This document shows, piece by piece, positions 58,334 through 64,000 of a DNA stretch of 64,000 bases. How positions within the stretch are numbered: the stretch's first letter is position 1; every line of letters begins with the position of its first letter. Source of the DNA: Sycobia sp. Sy_11 (Eukaryota > Arthropoda > Insecta > Hymenoptera > Epichrysomallidae). The notes beneath the pieces were generated by a model. It did not search any database. It saw only the letters and a program-made list of their open reading frames with translations, and had not been told where the DNA came from. The stretch covers positions 286,001 through 350,000 of the forward strand of contig JACCIC010000004.1 of assembly GCA_018907035.1 (NCBI GenBank). The letters run 5' to 3'. Made by a program: the position numbers and the translations under genes.

Positions 58334-59098
58334 TATAGAGCCACTGCTCGGAAGCGGGCAGAAATCCGGCTTGCGCGCATGTGTCATATCGAATTCTATA
58401 TAACGCGCTCTGTTTCGGTGCATTTTTTACCTCGAGGCAGAGGAGTAAGCAGCCTGCCTAGAGGAGGCAACGGAAAACTAGAGAAAACTTTCGTAAATCT
58501 CGCGCATCTTCTTGCTCACGGCGCCCGCGCTCGAATGACTCTCTGATTATCATGGTGTAGATATATAATGGAAAAAATGCTGCGGTCAACGAGCGCGTCC
58601 GGCGCAACAGCTGCGAGCGTTTTTGGTGCGTTTGTCGGGGAGAGGGGAGGGGGGGGGGTAGATGTTATAATGAGCTTCTGCGTCGACAAATTATGTCGTT
58701 TGGCTGCTCTCCTCCCGCGCCTCGCCACGGTAATTGATTCTCTCGTTGGGCGAGCTCACGCGCCGTGGCCGCACACGCTGTAGCACTACTATTTGTGAAA
58801 GTGATAATTTGACATCAAGATAGAGAAGCACCTCGTCTCTTTTTCGGCTGGTCAATCTGTGTATACAAAAATTTTGTTTATAATTATATTAGTATTTTGT
58901 CTTATTATTATTATATTATTAGAACTTTGAACAGCGCAATTTAATCAAATAATGCTTTATATCATCGTATAAGAACGCTGTATTTATGCACGACCGCACG
59001 CAAGGCATCGACTATTTCCGAATTGTAAAATTATAGAATTCTCGAATAAATATATTGATGTATTGATATGGACTGGAAAAATATATCTCGAAGAAATT
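57955..59098. other. non-coding stretch, (TA)n and GC-rich patch
   Basis: (TA)n at 58257-58330. 58340-58790 is GC-richer with a long G run (about 58646-58656). ORFs on both strands in this patch are without motifs. Confidence 0.5.
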
Positions 59099-59664
59099 TG
59101 TTAGATTATTTTAGCCTTCTATAAATAATAAAGCAAAAACTACTTGAAACTAAATATTGGACAGTATCGTAAAAGGATGTAAGAGGCCTACGATGGCTTG
59201 ATCGATAGAGCGAAGGACTAGTAATTCGGTGATCCAAGTTCAAATCCCGGTCTTGGCCGATTGACACAAGCACCGCTGTAATAATTTACATGTGCTTTGT
59301 TCACAAAAACATCGTAGACCTCCGTCCGTGATTAGCACCTGTATTTGGAAGCATAAATAGAGCAACGTTAAATAACATAAAAAAAAAAAATATTTAAACA
59401 TATGTGTCCACTAGCTCTTATTACGATCTGCGTCTTTGCTGCCCTGCGCGGCAAATGATTTATGAGTTTATTGTTTAGATGCCTGATCAGTTTTTATATA
59501 GGTTTTAAGTTTCTCACAAAGGCTTGCAGAGTTTTCAATTTCGAGTACTGCAGTGAGTCTTGCGTTGTCCTTTCATTTCAACAGACGTCTTTTATTTCCG
59601 CGTTTGAAATAAAGTTCATGTTAAAAGATTATTTCGTGTATCTTTATTTTAACATTCCACCTAC
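59099..59664 (+). repeat. LTR-like repeat, SINE-containing copy
   Basis: Begins TGTTAGATTATTTTAGCC and ends AACATTCCACCTAC. Same repeat as 55373-55723 in opposite orientation, interrupted at 59183-59389 by a SINE. A GAAATAAAG polyadenylation word lies near 59606. Confidence 0.65.
59183..59389 (+). mobile_element. tRNA-derived SINE, copy 2
   Basis: Same family as 41168-41372: GAGGCCTACGATGGC start, A-box-like TGGCTTGATCGATAGAGCG, B-box-like AAGTTCAAATCCC, then the shared body and poly(A). The empty homologue at 55373-55723 shows the insertion point. Confidence 0.92.
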
Positions 59665-62227
59665 TATATTTAAGAAAAATTCAATAAAATTAATAGGATA
59701 CTCTTCATATATATGGATCCATGCTTTACTTATCCAATTTTTATAGTATACGGCTTCGAATGAAATCCGGAAGAACAATATGTATATATTTATGATACAT
59801 ATTTATACATATTATGATACATATACAACTACTTCTTTGCATATAGCCCCATCAATAAATTGTCGTCTTTATACCTGCACACCAATGCTGGCTTTTAATC
59901 TACAATTGATGCATTATTGTTCTTATATCTATATATGGCAAGTAAAATATGTAACTTGCAGCCATCATTAATCGTTCATTTAGTTATTATAGAGCATGTA
60001 TTGAGAATGCTTGCGCCAGATGGACAAGATCTGGATCTATATTCTCTAAGAGTATCAAATGATATTTGTTATTATTGCTGCTATAATTCCAAATCGCTTA
60101 TGAAATAAAACTTCTAACTTTGTTCAATGAAATTTTTTTCTCTAAATCACACGTTAACGCCCCATTTAGTGACAAATATTAAGTATTTTTTTATTTGGAC
60201 ACTCATTTTTGGATTGGACCTAGTCGTAAAATATGTTACCTCCGAGTTGGTGGACATCTTTTCAATTAAAAAAACATATTTGTCTTATGCACAGGGATTG
60301 TATAATTGCTTCTCGAGTTGGAAAATAAACATAGAACCTTAATAATTTTTCTTTAATTAAATCTTTATCCAACTGTATCATGAGGAGCTGGTCGGTGTGA
60401 TTGGGCTGATCGTACGCATGGGCGAGTGTGTGTATATGCGCGACTACTTTCTCGTAGTATTTGTTAGATAGTACTAAAATTTCTCGTTGCAATAACCGCA
60501 ACACTTATGCGTTTCGTTCACATTTATTCTTTTAAGAATATTTTTTTCTTAAAAACGTATTATATTTCATATTTATAATAATTTCAATTTTTGTCATGCA
60601 ATTTTATATCAAGCCTAGACTGGTAAAAAAATGTCTTTAAAAATATCGCAAGTAATTAAATTGTGAAAAATATTTTTATTTTCCTTAAATTTTCTGGCGT
60701 AGCTCTCCAAAGAGGTTTAAATAATTTTAATTTTTTTATGGGAATAATGGAAGGTGAAGAAGATTTATATAGTTTTAATTGGTCACTCAATTTCAAAAAC
60801 AGTGTAACTTCTAAACGCTGTCTTCTGCTAAATTTTAATGAGCAAGAATAAGGAAATTTTAAATTCATGGACATAAGCTCATTTGAATATTTTTTTAAAT
60901 ATTGTTCTTTTCTGAATTCGGCACCAAAAGTGAGATTTTTTGCATATACCATAATATATCTTCAGAATTGAAGAGAGTTAAGTCCTGAAACTTTGCAAAC
61001 CCAATTTGAAGGTAATTGGAGTTAAACACTCAATCTGAAATATTTAGTTCAGATTCAGATTCAGATTCAGAATTATTCAAGTCAACTAAATAGCGCGGCC
61101 GTTTACTGTTGATTATTTTTTAAATTGTACAATTTTTCTTCATAATAGTTTAATGTTTAGTCTATAAACTTTAATAATTATTAAATTAAATAATTATATC
61201 CCCATGAGTTTGCTTTAATATTTTTAGGGGTAGAATTTTTTGTTAGAAAATTCTTATATAATTTTTTGATTAGTTAATCATTTTGTGTTTATAATATAAT
61301 ACAAATTCAAATACATTTTAGTCTATATTATGAATGTTTTCTACATGGAGAAAAAAAATGTATTGAGATTAGAATATTTTCTACTAAATATAATAGAATT
61401 TCTAAAACTCTGAAGAACTTATCATATTATCTAGAAAATTTTATATGCGAAAATTGAAAAATTTACCTTTGACCATTATAAAATTTATTAGAAACAACAG
61501 TAATTAAAAGGAATTTTGAAAGTCCATGATCACATTATCGGGTAATCTGGTAATTTTTACTAGAAAATTATCCTTCTTGTATTAATCGCGCTACTGCATT
61601 ATGTAAAGGCATTATATAAACGCAGACAGGAATAAAAAAAGATACACGGATGTTATAATTATAATTGGACCATGAATCAGCATACAGGAAAAGAAAGTCT
61701 GTCTATTTAGCTGATAGATTTTTTCTTTATTAATATCAAACAACAAACAATTTTTCAGGCGTATTTAAATAGAATAACATTAAATATTAAGACAGATTTT
61801 AGTTCTAGCGGTTTAAAAAGGGTAGATTACTGGTTCAAGTTGCAATTTAAGTAAGATATTCATCAGTAAGAAGGACACAATAAATTTTATCTATTTTTAT
61901 TCTAGATAAATAATTAAGTAATAAAAACTTTAAATGACATAAAAACGATGTGGGTGTACTATATTATTCTAATATTAATGTTTTTATATTTTTCGATGAA
62001 TACTTGATTACTACACTGAAAAAAATAGATTCACCCAGTTGGGATCTTAGCATGATAAGATGTATCACACGCACTTAAGACTCACATGGAAAACTATTCA
62101 CATTTTGCAAAAATATAAAAGAACAAAAATCAATCCCACAGCCGCCCAGCAGCAATTCGAGCGGACGAAGAAACAATAATATACGTATATGTTTGTTGCA
62201 GAATACAGTTTCTTATAAACACTTTAC

Positions 62228-62264
<37 letters not shown>

Positions 62265-63294
62265 TAGACTCAAACCAGGAAGTGGCGTATCAAATATATA
62301 TAGGAAAAACCGTTCTAAAGCCATAGCACCGTGGTATGAACATTAAACTATACGGCGTCCAACATTTTTCTCTCTTTTCCTGCCTCTCATCCTGCAGCAA
62401 GCTTATCAGTACGCGGTCCGGCGAGAAGATGATGTGTACCGCGCTATGTGTGTGTGTGTGTGTATGTGTGTAATGGCATGTGCGCACGAGCTATTGATGC
62501 ATACAGCGACGCGCCGCCCCATCCGTAATTCTCAACCGAACCTGCCCGCAATTTTCGCCGGTGGAGCGTAACCTTTTTTTTTGTTCTCTGATTCTTCTTA
62601 TTTCTCATACAGATATTTTAATAGACGCAGACGCGTGCGCGCGCTCCATTTTCGAAATATATAATGACCAGTCGCTCGCCTCGACTCGCGGGCAAACGAC
62701 GCGTGCGATCACATCGCTCGCGTTGAATCCTCGAGCTGAATTTGTATCATATATATCAAATTGAGCTGGGGCTAAAGCTTCTCTTGGTGTGCATAATAAA
62801 GGCGGGCCTCTATATTGTATATATACACCGTTCACGCTTTTCCTCGGGCCAGCCACGACCGAGCAGCTCTGCACTGATAAGAAAAACGAGGTGTCGAGAA
62901 AAAGAAGAAAGGGAAGGGGAAATCCCCACCGGCTACTGACCTACTACACTCGGCTAATAATCTAAGCTACTCTCTATCGAATACGCCGGATGTTAGCGCA
63001 TGCTATATATACATCGCGCTCGCGCACGATCGAGCACGCGGCAGTCGTCGAAACTACCACCGCGTTGAAACATTGACTGGGGAATGTGGCTTGTTTTCTA
63101 CGAGTTGGAGGAATTTGATGGAAAAAAATGCTAATTGCGTCTTCTTTTTTACCCCCTCCCTCTCCTCCATCCCATACATCCAGTGAAGAGAAACCATTAT
63201 TGAGTTCTGCGATGGTTTTACTGCATGCCTCGCTCTCGTTTATAATTGGTTTGCTAACCTCCGCACGTAATTCTGGTATATATATACACACGCA

Positions 63295-63295
<1 letters not shown>
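59665..63295. other. AT-rich non-coding stretch
   Basis: Includes a short (CAGATT)n repeat at about 61050-61072, (TA)n at 62230-62261 and (GT)n at about 62449-62470. GC rises at 62400-63060 without a recognisable gene. A 98-codon minus ORF at 60656-60952 has no known motif. Confidence 0.55.
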
Positions 63296-63336
<41 letters not shown>

Positions 63337-63470
63337 CACACACACCACACACCCACATACACATACACACATACACACACACACATATATATATATATAT
63401 CATATCATATCATATAATATCATACTTCATATCATATCATATCATACTTCATATCATATCATATATCATA
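63296..63470. repeat. (CA)n then (CATAT)n microsatellite tract
   Basis: (CA)n from about 63296 to 63385, a short (TA)n, then CATAT pentamers to about 63470. The pentamers are the tail of the RTE-like repeat that follows. Confidence 0.9.
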
Positions 63471-63475
63471 TATAT

Positions 63476-63690
63476 AGTAATTTATAAAGACAAAGCGTGT
63501 TTTTGTTTGTACACGATAACCGAAAAAACTACTGAACCGATTGTTCTGAAATTTGGCATATAGATTCTACATTATCTTGGGAAGGAGATAGGCTATGTTT
63601 TTTATTCAAAATCATTTTATTTTCATCAATAAATTAAATTAATGGTTTTAACAATCCGTTTCACTAGTAGCCACTATATTTAAAAGAATT
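63476..63690 (-). repeat. RTE-like 3' end, copy 3
   Basis: Reverse orientation of 33241-33465 (TAATTTATAAAGACAAAGCG, ACCGATTGTTCTGAAATTTG, AGGAGATAGGCTATG). It is preceded by (CATAT)n, the complement of the (GATAT)n tail of copy 1. 63691-64000 holds nothing recognised. Confidence 0.65.
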
Positions 63691-64000
63691 GGAAAATTAC
63701 GAAAACAAATGTTTATTGCTGCCATGATTATTACTGTAAGTCATAGATATTATTTTGCTGTTTTCAAAATTTTTGTCATTTTCTTGTCGCTTTAACTGAA
63801 AAAGTAAAAAAAGCTTTGGATATATCTTACTAACATTCTAGTTTATATGAAAGCTACATGTATATACAGAAAATATGTAAAAAATTGTAGCCCTGTCCAT
63901 CGATAGGTCGATTCTAACTCCAAAAATGATGTTTTGAGAAAAAATAGATTGAAAGTGTAAAAAAGCAGTGCATGAAATAAATATATATTAGCACAATCAC

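Noticed and set aside
60656..60952. 98-codon minus ORF
   Set aside because: No recognisable motif, AT-driven composition, no splice or promoter support.
63128..63487. ORFs of repeated HT/CV residues
   Set aside because: Translations of the (CA)n tract.

Overview
This window reads as eukaryotic, most likely insect and probably hymenopteran (inferred from mariner, BEL/Pao, Penelope and Copia types together, very AT-rich DNA, short introns and dense (TA)n and (CT)n microsatellites). It contains no bacterial-type operon and no long intact host gene. The first 41.6 kb is a transposon graveyard with elements nested inside one another; the last 22 kb is mostly AT-rich, microsatellite-laden non-coding DNA with scattered repeat fragments.

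Layout. 1-324: right end of a mariner. ~325-2733: Penelope-like element (PLE copy 1, minus strand) with a GIY-YIG domain, a hammerhead-like RNA motif and a 1182-bp solo LTR inserted with a 5-bp target duplication. 5048-5927: Helitron copy H1 with a 60-bp minisatellite. ~5931-10755: internally deleted gypsy element (minus) with LTR, primer-binding site, intact gag-like ORF and integrase remnant. 10807-19497: Copia element (minus) with two 205-bp LTRs, tRNA-iMet-type primer-binding site, (GA)n polypurine tract and decayed gag-pol, plus about 4 kb of extra sequence upstream of gag. 19526-20409: Helitron H2. ~20990-26515: BEL/Pao element (plus) lacking the RT catalytic core, with a clear 3' LTR. 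26758-29283: two decayed mariners. 29935-31545: Helitron H3 with a mariner inserted in its TA tract. 36112-38790: PLE copy 2 with another mariner inside. 38840-40771: decayed gypsy. 40772-41569: Helitron H4 carrying a tRNA-derived SINE with a 16-bp target duplication. 49108-50083: Helitron H5. 55373-55723 and 59099-59664: the same LTR-like repeat in opposite orientations, one empty and one holding the SINE. 57611-57954: a long near-perfect inverted repeat.

The only plausible host coding gene is a three-exon model on the minus strand at 33967-34871 for an 83-residue secreted protein, preceded by a correctly spaced TATA box and initiator. It is a prediction from splice signals, not a recognised family.

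Most interesting signals: the hammerhead-like motif in PLE terminal repeats, with a compensatory base change between copies; the Helitron family defined by a hairpin plus CTRR ends and a TA-flanked module that appears inverted in one copy; the candidate small secreted-protein gene; and the large hairpin at 57.6-57.95 kb.
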